A stretch of 64,000 bases of DNA from positions 1 through 64,000 of the forward strand of contig CACYWT010000021.1 in assembly GCA_902778175.1 (NCBI GenBank), in the 5' to 3' direction. The notes under the pieces were generated by a model. That model saw only the letters and a program-made list of their open reading frames with translations, searched no databases and was not told the origin of the DNA. How positions within the stretch are numbered: the first letter of the stretch is position 1; every line of letters starts with the position of its first letter. Made by a program: the position numbers and the translations under genes. Origin of the DNA: an uncultured Ruminococcus sp. (GTDB lineage: Bacteria > Bacillota > Clostridia > Oscillospirales > Acutalibacteraceae). This document shows positions 1 through 8,287 of this stretch, piece by piece.

Positions 1-35
1 GCCGTGTCATTATGTGACATACAATAAAATACATA

Positions 36-64
36 TTGAGCTTGATTATTGATTCATCTATAAT
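36..64 (+). promoter_or_regulatory. Promoter for the two-component pair
   Basis: TTGAGC (36-41) and TATAAT (59-64) are separated by 17 bp, upstream of the GGAAAGGAA ribosome site and the ATG at 101. A short inverted repeat (TGTCA...TGACA, about 5-19) lies just upstream and could be a regulator site. Confidence 0.5.
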
Positions 65-100
65 TATTACAGATACAGTAATCCGGAAAGGAAAATATGC

Positions 101-694
101 ATGAAGGAAACCTTCGCAGGCACCTTGAAAAAACTCCGTAAAGAAAAAAATCTTTCTCAGCAGCAGCTTGCCGATATGCTGTTTGTTGAACGCTCCAGTA
201 TTGCAAACTGGGAAACAGGTCGAAGGCTTCCTGATGCCGTTTTGCTTATACGAATAGCCGGATGCCTGAACATAGATGTCAATTTTTTGTTTGATGCAAT
301 AGACAACACCGTTGAGGTGCCGAACATCATTATCGTGGATGATGAGAAAATTGCTTTGAGAGCCGGTCTTACCATGATCGGCAGACTGATGTCGAACGCG
401 ATCGTCACCGGCTTTACCTCTCCTGCTGAGGCAGTGCAGTTTTCAAATGCCAACCGGGTTCATTTAGCTTTTTTGGATATAGAGCTCGGAAAAACAAGCG
501 GGCTTGATCTGTGCCGTGAGCTGATAAGGATCAATCCCCACACTAATGTGATCTATCTTACCGCATACCCCGATTACGCACTGGACGCATGGGATACGGG
601 AGCCTGCGGATTTGCCTTGAAGCCGCTGTCCGAAGAACAGGTACGCGATAAGCTTTCACGGCTGAGATTTCCGATCAGGGGGCTCAGCGTATAA
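101..694 (+). CDS. XRE-type HTH fused to a response-regulator receiver domain
   Basis: A 197-residue cytoplasmic regulator. Residues about 8-62 form an XRE/Cro helix-turn-helix (LSQQQLADML, then SSIANWETGRRLP). Residues about 74-185 form a CheY-like receiver with acidic pocket D80-D81-E82, phosphoacceptor D126 (FLDIEL), T154 and K174 (LKPL). The order is unusual, because response regulators normally carry the receiver first and the DNA-binding domain second. The stop overlaps the start of the next gene (TAATG), so it is translationally coupled to the kinase and the two form a cognate pair. The target genes are not known; the surface-protein gene downstream is a candidate. Domain calls are firm, the role is inferred. 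Confidence 0.85.
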   Translation: MKETFAGTLKKLRKEKNLSQQQLADMLFVERSSIANWETGRRLPDAVLLIRIAGCLNIDVNFLFDAIDNTVEVPNIIIVDDEKIALRAGLTMIGRLMSNAIVTGFTSPAEAVQFSNANRVHLAFLDIELGKTSGLDLCRELIRINPHTNVIYLTAYPDYALDAWDTGACGFALKPLSEEQVRDKLSRLRFPIRGLSV

Positions 695-1908
695 TGGATA
701 TATCCGTACTTTACTCTTCCACAGTTGATCTGACAGCCCTTCTGCTCGGCGTTATGGGAATGCTGATACCCCTGATCGTGCGGGATACAGATAAATGGTG
801 GCGTAATTATTGTGTTTTTTTCTTTATAGCTATGACCCTTAAATCAGCAAGCAGCCTTATAAGCCTGATTTCCGTTATATATTGGAATAACGTCCCGCTT
901 GAGACGGCACTGAACTTTATAAACGCTTTGTGTTCATCGGCTATCATCCCGATGCTGACGCTTTATATACTTCACTGCTGTTCTGAAGATCTCTGGAAGT
1001 CACACCTGTGGAGAGTGATCCTGATTCTTTGGGGTATTGGCTTCGCAGCGCTAATCGCCGATCTGCTGACAAATATGTTCTTCTATATTCCATCATCAGA
1101 CGGAACCGTGAAGCCGCGCTATTTTGTACTTGTTTATTTATCAGTCACAGTTACAGGTCTTATAATAAATGTAATTGCTCTTATAAGAAGAAGAAAAAAA
1201 CTTTCAAGGATGCAGATCATTGTCATATTGTGCTATTTGCTGGCTCCTGTTTCCCTTATGATACTTGCAGTTGAGCTGATGCTCTTTGCAGATCAGGGAA
1301 AGCGTTATCTTGACCAAAAGGCGGAGCTTGCAAAACAAAAGGCAAGCAATGCCGTATTGCAGATGCGGCCGCATTTCATATACAACACAATGACGAGCAT
1401 TTACTATCTGATAGAGCAGGACGCAGATAAGGCGCAGCAGGTCACTCTTAACTTTACCGATTATTTAAGGAGGAACTTTACGGCTATCGCCAAGGAAGGA
1501 ACTGTTCCCTTTTCTGCGGAGTTAGAGCATACAAAGGCATATTTGTCAGTGGAGCAAATGCGCTTTGATGACAAGCTGCTTATAGAGCTTGATACGCCTT
1601 ACACCGATTTCAGGCTGCCCCCTCTGACCATTCAGCCGATAGTTGAGAACGCTGTTAAGCACGGCATAGACCCTGATCTTGATCCGCTGCATATTGCCGT
1701 TCATACTAAAAAGCTGAAGAACGGCACAGAGATCATTGTTGAGGATACCGGTCCGGGCTTCGGTGTGATAGACAGCGGACATCCGCATACTGCACTTTCC
1801 AATATTCAGGAAAGACTTGAAATGATGTGCAGGGGAACACTGACCATCTCTGAACGGGACGGCGGCGGCACCGTTGTGAGGCTGTATATTCCCGACAAAA
1901 AGCAATGA
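694..1908 (+). CDS. LytS/YesM-type sensor histidine kinase
   Basis: A 404-residue membrane kinase. Several hydrophobic segments fill residues about 1-205. A short linker (KAELAKQKASNAVL) leads into a His_kinase (PF06580-type) domain with phosphoacceptor His about 227 in MRPHFIYNTM. The ATPase N-box (QPIVENAVKHG) is near 320-330 and the G-box (DTGPGFG) near 352. It should autophosphorylate and pass the phosphate to the XRE-receiver protein encoded immediately upstream, whose stop overlaps this start by one base. No periplasmic sensor domain is obvious, so the stimulus is probably sensed within or at the membrane. Family and pairing are clear; the signal is unknown. Confidence 0.88.
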   Translation: MDISVLYSSTVDLTALLLGVMGMLIPLIVRDTDKWWRNYCVFFFIAMTLKSASSLISLISVIYWNNVPLETALNFINALCSSAIIPMLTLYILHCCSEDLWKSHLWRVILILWGIGFAALIADLLTNMFFYIPSSDGTVKPRYFVLVYLSVTVTGLIINVIALIRRRKKLSRMQIIVILCYLLAPVSLMILAVELMLFADQGKRYLDQKAELAKQKASNAVLQMRPHFIYNTMTSIYYLIEQDADKAQQVTLNFTDYLRRNFTAIAKEGTVPFSAELEHTKAYLSVEQMRFDDKLLIELDTPYTDFRLPPLTIQPIVENAVKHGIDPDLDPLHIAVHTKKLKNGTEIIVEDTGPGFGVIDSGHPHTALSNIQERLEMMCRGTLTISERDGGGTVVRLYIPDKKQ

Positions 1909-1946
1909 GTCCGGAACCGAAAAGCCTGTTGTAACAATATAAATTA

Positions 1947-1986
1947 GCCGGATCGTATATGTAATATAATACTATAAATCCGGCTG
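1947..1986 (+). promoter_or_regulatory. Inverted repeat flanking a -10-like box
   Basis: AGCCGGAT at 1947-1954 and its exact complement ATCCGGCT at 1979-1986 flank TATAAT at 1966-1971, just upstream of the surface-protein gene. No good -35 is visible. It could be an operator enclosing the -10 or a weak terminator of the kinase operon. Confidence 0.35.
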
Positions 1987-2011
1987 AAATAATTTTTTTG
2001 GAGGTAATCCT

Positions 2012-4078
2012 ATGAAAAAAACTATGTCACTTATCAGTATCCCGCTCGCGGCATCTATGCTGCTGAGTATGTCGGTACCACTGACGGTAAACGCCGCCGA
2101 GGACGAGATCATCGCAAAAGACCTCACGGCTCATATCTACAGTATGGATAAAACCGAAACGGTTCAATGCCTGTTCAAAAGCACCATTCCCGATATAGCG
2201 TACATCTCTACTGTTGACTTTCTAAAAAATATCTTTGTTGACGAATCGACCGAAGTACAGAACGCGGACGGCACCTACACGGTAACCAACTCTGACGGAA
2301 CAATGGTTATCAATCCTGAAAATGACACTCTGCATTTTGACAGTTTTGAGAATTTTGTCTCCGCCGAAGCCAACGCAGAGGGTACTGATCTGGACGCCCC
2401 CTACTGCAGGGAGCAGGAGCCTGTTTTTGAGGGCACGGTAAACAGTCTTGATCTTGATCTCTCCGAATACAGCATTGATATCCTGGAATATGAAGGAAAA
2501 ACCTATTTCCCGTCATCTTCCATAAGCCTTATTTTCAGCGCCACCTATAATACCGCGCAGTATTACGAGGACAACATTTATTTTATACACTGCTCCGATA
2601 TCGTCAGCGGAAAATGCTACTTTGATAATTCAATGGCGTTCTCCACACTGGAACGCAGCAAGGATATTGTAGATCAGACTTATAATGACCTGTGCTTTGC
2701 GTTTGACAAGCTTTACGGCAGACCCGCGCAGGCTGAAATCGCGTCGGTACTCGAAGAAAAGAGCTTTGATGAAACTCTGGACGAGTACAGCGACGATACC
2801 CGTCGGGCGAAAGAATTGCTTTTATCGGAGAACAGAGCAGATTTTGTTATCGGAACGGCTTATCTCGGACAAATATTTGCCGACGGAGGTCATACAGCGA
2901 TTTTTTACCCTGCGCTTATGTCGATTCTCACTGTCGGAAGCACTTTATACGATGAGCTCAGTAAAAGAAGAGACTCAGAGGATTTTAGTGACAGTAAAGC
3001 GCTTTACTATGTGATGAGCTCTTTGGGCTCCAGTCAAAGAGCCGAAAAAATGTCAGAATTCAGAGAGGGTAAATACGAAAAATACCAGCTTGTCAAGGCT
3101 TGGGATGACATATCAAAATCTAAGCTTTATGTTCAGGGAGATACGGCTGTTTTCGCATTTGATAGTTTTTATAACGAGGCGGTTTATAATTTCAAATGGT
3201 CCCTTGACTACGCGAAGGAAAAAGGTATCAAGCGTTTTGTAATAGATCTGTCCTGTAATCAGGGCGGTAGTGCTGCGGTCGTCATGTATATTATGGCTAT
3301 GATCACCAACAGTAACAAAGACAGTTATACAACCTCTTACAGAAAAATCCAGACGCTTACAGGCAATACTTCAAGAGTCGATCATGATATTGATCTGAAT
3401 TTAGACGGTGAGATCAACGACCTTGACAAAGACGTATTTTATGATTTTGAATACGCTTTTATCACGTCCAATATTTCATACTCCTGCGGCAATATGCTTC
3501 CCTGCCTCGCAAAAGACGCCGGCGTTCCCATCCTCGGCGAAAGAAGTGGAGGCGGCGCCTGCTCGCTTTTGATCGCGTACACTCCCGAACTGTTTTTCTA
3601 CACGATGTCGAGTTATAATAAGTTCATTAGTAAAGATAACATGGACGTTGACAGCGGAGCCGAGCTTGACTACGACCTGACAAAGCAGACAACAGACGAT
3701 GAGGGAAATATTTCTATTGATTATGCCGGCTTATACGATATTGACAGTTACAGCAAAATGATAGATGAATTTTACGGCATTACGGATGAACCCTCCGAGC
3801 AGCCATCTGAACAGCCTTCCGAGCAGCCATCTGAGCAGCCCTTTGAGCAGCCCTCCGAGCAGCCATCTGAGCAGCCCTCCGATCAGTCCTCCGATCAGCC
3901 ATCTGAACAGCCTGCGGAACAGCCCTCCAATCAGCCTGCGGAACAGTCCTCGATCAATTCCAACACGGATTTACCGAATACAGGCGATCACGCTCCCGTG
4001 GAATACGTTATTATACTGATGCTTGCAGCCTCAGTATGCATGGTTATTTTCTCCCGCAGAAGGAAAACAGAAAGATAA
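2012..4078 (+). CDS. Secreted S41-peptidase-like protein with LPxTG anchor
   Basis: A 688-residue surface protein. It starts with a signal peptide (MKKTMSLISIPLAASMLL..., cleavage likely after NAA) behind a GGAGG site. Residues about 385-545 resemble the S41 (C-terminal-processing/tricorn) fold: an IDLSCNQGGS strand-turn and a candidate catalytic Ser in SYSCGN, followed by LGERSGGG. Residues about 592-650 are a Pro-Ser-Glu-Gln repeat, probably a wall-spanning stalk. The C-terminus has LPNTG near residue 653, a hydrophobic helix and an RRRKTER tail, the classic sortase signal. It is therefore predicted to be a peptidoglycan-anchored protease or peptide-binding protein. The catalytic assignment is by motif only; substrate unknown. 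It follows a two-component pair that could control it. Confidence 0.8.
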   Translation: MKKTMSLISIPLAASMLLSMSVPLTVNAAEDEIIAKDLTAHIYSMDKTETVQCLFKSTIPDIAYISTVDFLKNIFVDESTEVQNADGTYTVTNSDGTMVINPENDTLHFDSFENFVSAEANAEGTDLDAPYCREQEPVFEGTVNSLDLDLSEYSIDILEYEGKTYFPSSSISLIFSATYNTAQYYEDNIYFIHCSDIVSGKCYFDNSMAFSTLERSKDIVDQTYNDLCFAFDKLYGRPAQAEIASVLEEKSFDETLDEYSDDTRRAKELLLSENRADFVIGTAYLGQIFADGGHTAIFYPALMSILTVGSTLYDELSKRRDSEDFSDSKALYYVMSSLGSSQRAEKMSEFREGKYEKYQLVKAWDDISKSKLYVQGDTAVFAFDSFYNEAVYNFKWSLDYAKEKGIKRFVIDLSCNQGGSAAVVMYIMAMITNSNKDSYTTSYRKIQTLTGNTSRVDHDIDLNLDGEINDLDKDVFYDFEYAFITSNISYSCGNMLPCLAKDAGVPILGERSGGGACSLLIAYTPELFFYTMSSYNKFISKDNMDVDSGAELDYDLTKQTTDDEGNISIDYAGLYDIDSYSKMIDEFYGITDEPSEQPSEQPSEQPSEQPFEQPSEQPSEQPSDQSSDQPSEQPAEQPSNQPAEQSSINSNTDLPNTGDHAPVEYVIILMLAASVCMVIFSRRRKTER
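3791..3949 (+). repeat. Pro-Ser-Glu-Gln coding repeat
   Basis: Tandem imperfect 12-bp units encode PSEQ with variants PFEQ, PSDQ, PAEQ and PSNQ inside the LPxTG surface protein. It is a coding low-complexity stalk, prone to length change by slippage. Confidence 0.85.
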
Positions 4079-4101
4079 GGTCAATATCCCCATCAGGACA
4101 C

Positions 4102-4136
4102 AGGCGTACGCTGAACATTTCCGTACGCCTGTTTTC
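4102..4136 (+). terminator. Rho-independent terminator
   Basis: The arms AGGCGTACG and CGTACGCCT form a 9-bp stem followed by GTTTTCTG, 25 bp after the surface-protein stop. Confidence 0.65.
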
Positions 4137-4193
4137 TGACTGATCAATGTGATGACATATCTTTCTGTTAAAATTAAAAAACGGCACAGTAAA

Positions 4194-4212
4194 GGCAACA
4201 CCGCACAGAAGG
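4194..4212 (+). mobile_element. Relic of the GGCAACACCGCAC MITE end
   Basis: The 19 bp match the left terminal repeat of the MITE at 5943-6088 (GGCAACACCGCACA), and then similarity stops. AAGTGTTGCTCC near 4256-4267 may be a degenerate opposite end. The rest of the 4137-4338 gap shows nothing I recognise. Confidence 0.4.
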
Positions 4213-4338
4213 AAAATGTACTGCAAATACATTATCAATGCCATAAAAGAGTCTTGAAGTGTTGCTCCCGACAATTCCTCGCTTTTTTACAAAACCTGAA
4301 TAAAAACGAATAAAGTATCAATGGAGGTTGATTTTATC

Positions 4339-5634
4339 ATGAGACAAATTGATATGGAAGGCATCGGACATTTTGTCCACTCGAACGGAGACGAAACACT
4401 GACGATCATTATAAGAGTCGCTCTGACAGAGGATATCAACACTTCGCATATGCAGACCGCTTTGGAAAAAGCTGCGCAGCGTTACCCGAATTTCCACTCG
4501 GTACTCGCAAGCAGCGGAAATGGTCTTGTGTATGAGCTTTCAGACGACAAGCCTGTTTTGCTGACAGGAGATAAAAAAAGAAAGCTCGCATCAAAAGAGC
4601 TTCACGGTTTCCCGTATTGTGTTTCCTGCGAAGGCAATATGCTTAAGCTCAGCGTTCACCACGGTATAACGGACGGATACGGAGCTACGGAATTTGTAAA
4701 GACGCTTTTATATTATTATCTGAAGGAGTGTGGCAAGCCTGTTACGGCTGACGGAGAGATCAGACTGCTTGAAACTCCCTATAATGAAGAAGCCGAGGAC
4801 GAAATGTCATATCTGAAATACTACGATAAAAGCATCGTGCAGGAGCAGCCGCAGCTGGGCGGTGTGAAGCTGTTTGCACTTCCCGTTGAATACTGGGACG
4901 AGGCGGGCAGATATGAGTTCAGACGCTTCAAGCTGTCTTTGTCGGCAAAGCAGGTCGTCGGATTTGCCCGTGAATGCGGTTCCTCCGCCACCGGACTAAT
5001 CAACGCCATCGTATGCAAGGCATTTCAGAAAGCCTACGATCTTGAGGGCAAGCTGCTTATCAACAGCCTGACGTCCAATTTCAGACGTCTGCTGCCGAGT
5101 GATTCGATGCACAATTTTTCGGGTTGGTTCCTGTCTTTCTACACGCCGGAAATGCAGGGAATGACCCTTGGACAGACCGCCGCCGTAATGAAGGGCATGA
5201 TTGCTCAGAATAATACAGAACAAAACGCCTTGAAGATTATCAGCGAACGCTCGACGAAAGGACTCGAACAGCGTAAAATGCCCCTTGATGAGATATTTGC
5301 AGACAAGCCCGACTGCATGATAGAAAAGAAAGCGGTGCGCCAAAGCATGGGCAGCATTATCACCAACGTGGGGGCTCTTGATATCCCTGAAAGCATGAAG
5401 CCTTGGGTCGGAGATATGGAGTTTTATATCCCGGCGCTCACAGCACCTATCGTGTTTGGCATAAATGCTTTCGGCGATGCGTTTACAGTTTCGGTCGTGC
5501 AGTCGTTTGAGGATGATAAGCTCGTGAAAGCTTTTTGCGAAGTTTGCAGTGAAAACGGTCTGGAGATCATCTGCCGAGATATGGGAACGGAAGTGCTGGA
5601 TACGCTTGAAAAGGACGCAGTAAGAATCTTTTGA
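4339..5634 (+). CDS. Condensation-domain / alcohol acetyltransferase-like protein
   Basis: A 431-residue cytoplasmic protein. The start is set at 4339 because GGAGG at 4323-4327 is correctly spaced for it; an in-frame ATG at 4321 lies over the ribosome site. The core motif HHGITDG near residue 106 is the HHxxxDG catalytic signature of the BAHD/condensation/PapA/alcohol-acetyltransferase superfamily, and the overall length fits a single two-lobed domain. It probably transfers an acyl group from CoA or a carrier protein to a hydroxyl or amine. No carrier protein, adenylation domain or partner lies nearby, so a stand-alone acyltransferase is more likely than a peptide synthetase part. Substrates cannot be told from the sequence. 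Confidence 0.75.
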   Translation: MRQIDMEGIGHFVHSNGDETLTIIIRVALTEDINTSHMQTALEKAAQRYPNFHSVLASSGNGLVYELSDDKPVLLTGDKKRKLASKELHGFPYCVSCEGNMLKLSVHHGITDGYGATEFVKTLLYYYLKECGKPVTADGEIRLLETPYNEEAEDEMSYLKYYDKSIVQEQPQLGGVKLFALPVEYWDEAGRYEFRRFKLSLSAKQVVGFARECGSSATGLINAIVCKAFQKAYDLEGKLLINSLTSNFRRLLPSDSMHNFSGWFLSFYTPEMQGMTLGQTAAVMKGMIAQNNTEQNALKIISERSTKGLEQRKMPLDEIFADKPDCMIEKKAVRQSMGSIITNVGALDIPESMKPWVGDMEFYIPALTAPIVFGINAFGDAFTVSVVQSFEDDKLVKAFCEVCSENGLEIICRDMGTEVLDTLEKDAVRIF

Positions 5635-5683
5635 TACATCCTTTGTTCCTGTTTTGCCTTATAAAACAACTTGATACTATTTT

Positions 5684-5710
5684 GAGAGGTCGCTTTCCGA
5701 CCTCTTTTTT
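5684..5710 (+). terminator. Rho-independent terminator
   Basis: AGAGGTCG and CGACCTCT pair across a short loop, followed by TTTTTTC, after the acyltransferase-like gene. Confidence 0.8.
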
Positions 5711-5720
5711 CTTTGGATCG

Positions 5721-5903
5721 CTACGCGGAATTATTGGGCTGGTACTCATTGTCCGGCTCGGTGATAAGCACAGTGTAGGTTTCATAACGCTGCTCTATTG
5801 TATATTTGATATTGTAAAGATCATCAGAGTAAAAGTGGGTGAGTGATAACTCCGATACCATTCTTTTAAGTTCGTCAAATCTCCGTCTGAAAAAAAGCCT
5901 CAA
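5721..5903 (-). other. Possible small gene or gene remnant
   Basis: A 60-codon minus-strand reading frame with a TTG start (RLFFRRRFDELKRMVSEL...) has plausible amphipathic composition but no recognised domain and a poor ribosome site. A MITE begins 40 bp upstream of its start, so it may be the 3' remnant of a gene lost when the element inserted. A stop lies just upstream in frame. Low confidence that it is expressed. Confidence 0.2.
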
Positions 5904-5942
5904 TATTCCGACGTGTCAGAACAAACGATCCATCCGAATTAA

Positions 5943-6088
5943 GGCAACACCACACAAAGAACGCCTTACGGCTTAGCACCGCATATGCTGCGCCCGAAGG
6001 AAGTGCCCTTGGGGTACTCTTTTTCCGTCATTCTGCACAAAACTCGCTTGATAACCCATCTGCGGCACTATCTTTGTGCGGTATTGCC
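5943..6088. mobile_element. MITE with 17-bp terminal inverted repeats
   Basis: A 146-bp element bounded by GGCAACACCACACAAAG (5943-5959) and CTTTGTGCGGTATTGCC (6072-6088), which are inverted repeats matching at 15 of 17 positions. It encodes no protein. Truncated relatives occur at 4194, 30952 and 49542. The flanks are AT-rich (TTAA on the left, ATAATTA on the right), compatible with a TA-type target, but the duplication is not certain. It is probably a non-autonomous DNA transposon moved by a transposase encoded elsewhere. Confidence 0.8.
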
Positions 6089-6156
6089 ATAATTATCTCC
6101 TTTGTTTTTTCTTATAAGATTTTGAACAACAGTCATTTCAGACCGCGATAACTGTT

Positions 6157-7137
6157 TTACGGCGTTACAACGGTATCATCATTCGTTTCCGAAACGATAT
6201 TATCATACATTCTGTAGGGATAGAAAGACCTGTGAAATTCCGCTATAATCATTTCGCACTGAAATTCATCAAGCCGTACATCTGTATGAGCTTCCCTTCC
6301 GTCAGGCTTTCTGTATATCACACTGACATAATAGTTATATTCCTGTCCGGAATAAACATTGTTTTCGTATTTTTTTACACGAACCATTTTTCTTACCATA
6401 TCCTCTATGGTACGGTTTTCAACGGCGATAACCTTATTACTGTTGAATATGACCGTATAGGTACTGCCGAGATTAATGCCGCTGCTGCTTAAACCGTTCG
6501 GTTTGTATGAAAGCATTTTTCCTTTATTGTATGATTTTTCGATCTCCGGAATGTTATTTGCGGTTTTATAAAATTTTCTGACGGGACCTCCGGTACAATT
6601 GTATATTCCGAAGGACATGAATGCCCCGCCGAAAAGTATTCCAAGAATCGAATATCCAAAATGAAAATCCTTTATCGGATAAAAAACAGCAGCTATTGAA
6701 CCGGCGAACAGCAGAAGTCCGACCTCAGCAAGTCCCCGGTTATTGCCTGTACGGTATCTTTTTATCAGATCGTGTTTCATACCCTTTTTGCTGATCTCTT
6801 CAAAAGAGTGTTTTTCTTTATATTCATAATAGGCTGTTTTCCATTCTTTTTTGCGGAATTTTGAGCCGCTGAGAAATTCCTGCTTGTCATTTGCAGAACT
6901 TTTGTCATGCCGCTTTTCCTTAAAATATGCGTAAATGCAGTAGACGATCATTGCAGTCGGTGCAAGTACAGCGCATACTAATATCTCCAGGTTTCGATAA
7001 AAATAATATGCCGCACCCAGTACGGATGCCATTATAATGCAGCAAATAATTTCGATTTTCAGGTTTTTCTTTGAATCATGCATATTGTTATTTGTACGTT
7101 TTATTAAATTGAACTTTCCCTTTAATTTGTTATTCAT
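6157..7137 (-). CDS. Uncharacterised membrane protein
   Basis: A 326-residue protein of no family I recognise. The start at 7137 is chosen because AGGAGAGG lies 4-5 bases upstream; a longer frame to 7218 has no such site. There are two hydrophobic pairs, at residues about 25-70 (IIMASVLGAAYYFY, ILVCAVLAPTAMIVYCIYAYF) and about 140-185 (LAEVGLLLFAGSIAAVFYP, GILFGGAFMSFGIYNCTGG). A C-terminal cytoplasmic part of about 130 residues is beta-rich (TYTVIFNSNKVIAVENRTI) and resembles a small PH-like or DUF3592-like module only loosely. It stands alone between a MITE and a hairpin repeat, so context gives no function. Confidence 0.6.
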   Translation of the reverse strand: MNNKLKGKFNLIKRTNNNMHDSKKNLKIEIICCIIMASVLGAAYYFYRNLEILVCAVLAPTAMIVYCIYAYFKEKRHDKSSANDKQEFLSGSKFRKKEWKTAYYEYKEKHSFEEISKKGMKHDLIKRYRTGNNRGLAEVGLLLFAGSIAAVFYPIKDFHFGYSILGILFGGAFMSFGIYNCTGGPVRKFYKTANNIPEIEKSYNKGKMLSYKPNGLSSSGINLGSTYTVIFNSNKVIAVENRTIEDMVRKMVRVKKYENNVYSGQEYNYYVSVIYRKPDGREAHTDVRLDEFQCEMIIAEFHRSFYPYRMYDNIVSETNDDTVVTP

Positions 7138-7230
7138 TTTCCTCTCCTGTGAATGATGATCATTGCGGGATTCTGTATCGGTTTTTATCTTTCGGATGAA
7201 GTGCATTGCTTCGGTCATGATATACTGAAT

Positions 7231-7370
7231 ATTATATCATAAATTCATACAAATTTGCGCCGCAAGGCGCATATAATAAATGAATTTATTAAATGTTCTC
7301 TCAGGCGTCCGATGAGAGGACGCGCAGCGGCTTACGCCGTGAGGTTATTATATCATAAATTCATACAAAT
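7231..7370. repeat. 24-bp direct repeats around hairpins
   Basis: ATTATATCATAAATTCATAC plus AAAT occurs identically at 7231-7254 and 7347-7370. Between the copies are GCGCC-GCAA-GGCGC (7257-7270), AATAAATGAATTTATT, GCGTCC...GGACGC and CGGC-TTAC-GCCG hairpins. It looks like a small structured mobile element or a duplicated regulatory cassette. It is the main content of the 7138-7585 gap besides the promoter at 7484. Confidence 0.6.
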
Positions 7371-7483
7371 GCGTTAAAAAACAATCGGAAAACGCCCGGA
7401 ATTATTTATACCAACATATCCATTGAAGATTTTTTTCCGGATCTATGCTGAACAGTGTATTACATAGTTTTTTTATTTTAGTA

Positions 7484-7545
7484 TTGAATTATTATAATTA
7501 GAGGTGTATAATCATATTGATTAGATATATCTAATCAATATGATT
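7484..7545 (+). promoter_or_regulatory. Promoter with a 36-bp perfect palindromic operator
   Basis: TTGAAT (7484-7489) and TATAAT (7507-7512) are 17 bp apart. Positions 7510-7545 form a perfect palindrome with 18-bp arms (AATCATATTGATTAGATA and its exact complement) and no spacer, overlapping the last bases of the -10. The core TTAGATATATCTAA recurs at 10776-10789. A dimeric repressor bound here would block transcription of the ABC exporter. The TTAG...CTAA form resembles DtxR/IdeR-type metal boxes, which is an inference. Confidence 0.8.
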
Positions 7546-7585
7546 TCTTTGTCCGGGAGAAAAAAAGAAAAAGGAGAGATAAGTA

Positions 7586-8287
7586 GTGTCTATTGTACAA
7601 TTTGAAAATGTCACAAGGATATATAAAACAGGAGATCACGAGCTGAAAGCCCTCGATAAGGTCAGCTTTTCGCTCGATGAGGGAGAATTTGTTGTTATCC
7701 TTGGCCCGTCGGGAGCAGGAAAAAGTACCCTGCTGAATATGCTCGGCGGTCTTGACAGCCCCACGGACGGAACTATAACCGTAAACGGAAAGGATATCTC
7801 AAAGCTCAGCGAAAATGAGCTTGCGGACTTCCGCGCTTCAACGGTCGGCTTTGTGTTCCAGTTCTATAACCTTATCCCGACGCTGACGGTATATGAAAAT
7901 GTAGAGCTGGTGTCGGAAATCTCAAAGAATCATCTTGATGCAAAGCAGATGATAAAGGAAGTCGGGCTTGAAGACCATATGCATAATTTTCCGTCCGAGC
8001 TTTCGGGCGGCGAGCAGCAGAGAGTTTCCATTGCAAGGGCGCTTTGCAAGAATCCGCAGGTGCTTTTATGTGACGAGCCGACGGGTGCGCTTGATTCCGA
8101 AACAGGCGTCATGGTGCTGAAACTTCTGCTGAAAATGGCAAGAAGCTACGGCAAGACTATAGTTATCGTAACACATAACCAGAATATCGCAAAAATGGCT
8201 GATGTAGTCATTCGTGTGAAAAACGGAAAAATACGCTCTGTCGAAAAGCAGGATTCTCCGATGAGCGCAGACGAGGTGGAATGGTGA
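7586..8287 (+). CDS. MacB/LolD-type ABC transporter ATP-binding protein
   Basis: A 233-residue ATPase starting at GTG, with AAGGAGAG (7571) upstream. Walker [10 protein letters not shown] is at residues about 40-48, the signature LSGGEQQ at about 139-145, Walker B LLCDEPTG at about 158-165 and the switch His in VTHNQ. Length and motifs fit the MacB/LolD/FtsE branch, which powers FtsX-fold permeases by mechanotransmission. Its last 7 bases overlap the permease gene, so the two form one transporter. The operon is controlled by the palindrome at 7510-7545, whose core also precedes the iron-linked DUF2325 operon. Substrate unknown; an antimicrobial-peptide, lipoprotein or metal-related export role is possible. 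Confidence 0.92.
   Translation: MSIVQFENVTRIYKTGDHELKALDKVSFSLDEGEFVVILGPSGAGKSTLLNMLGGLDSPTDGTITVNGKDISKLSENELADFRASTVGFVFQFYNLIPTLTVYENVELVSEISKNHLDAKQMIKEVGLEDHMHNFPSELSGGEQQRVSIARALCKNPQVLLCDEPTGALDSETGVMVLKLLLKMARSYGKTIVIVTHNQNIAKMADVVIRVKNGKIRSVEKQDSPMSADEVEW

Noticed and set aside
3791-3949. CRISPR-like or tandem DNA repeat
   Set aside because: The units are in frame and code for PSEQ in a wall-anchored protein; there are no spacers of constant length.
4321-4338. ATG 4321 as start of the acyltransferase-like gene
   Set aside because: The GGAGG site lies within those codons and is spaced for the ATG at 4339.
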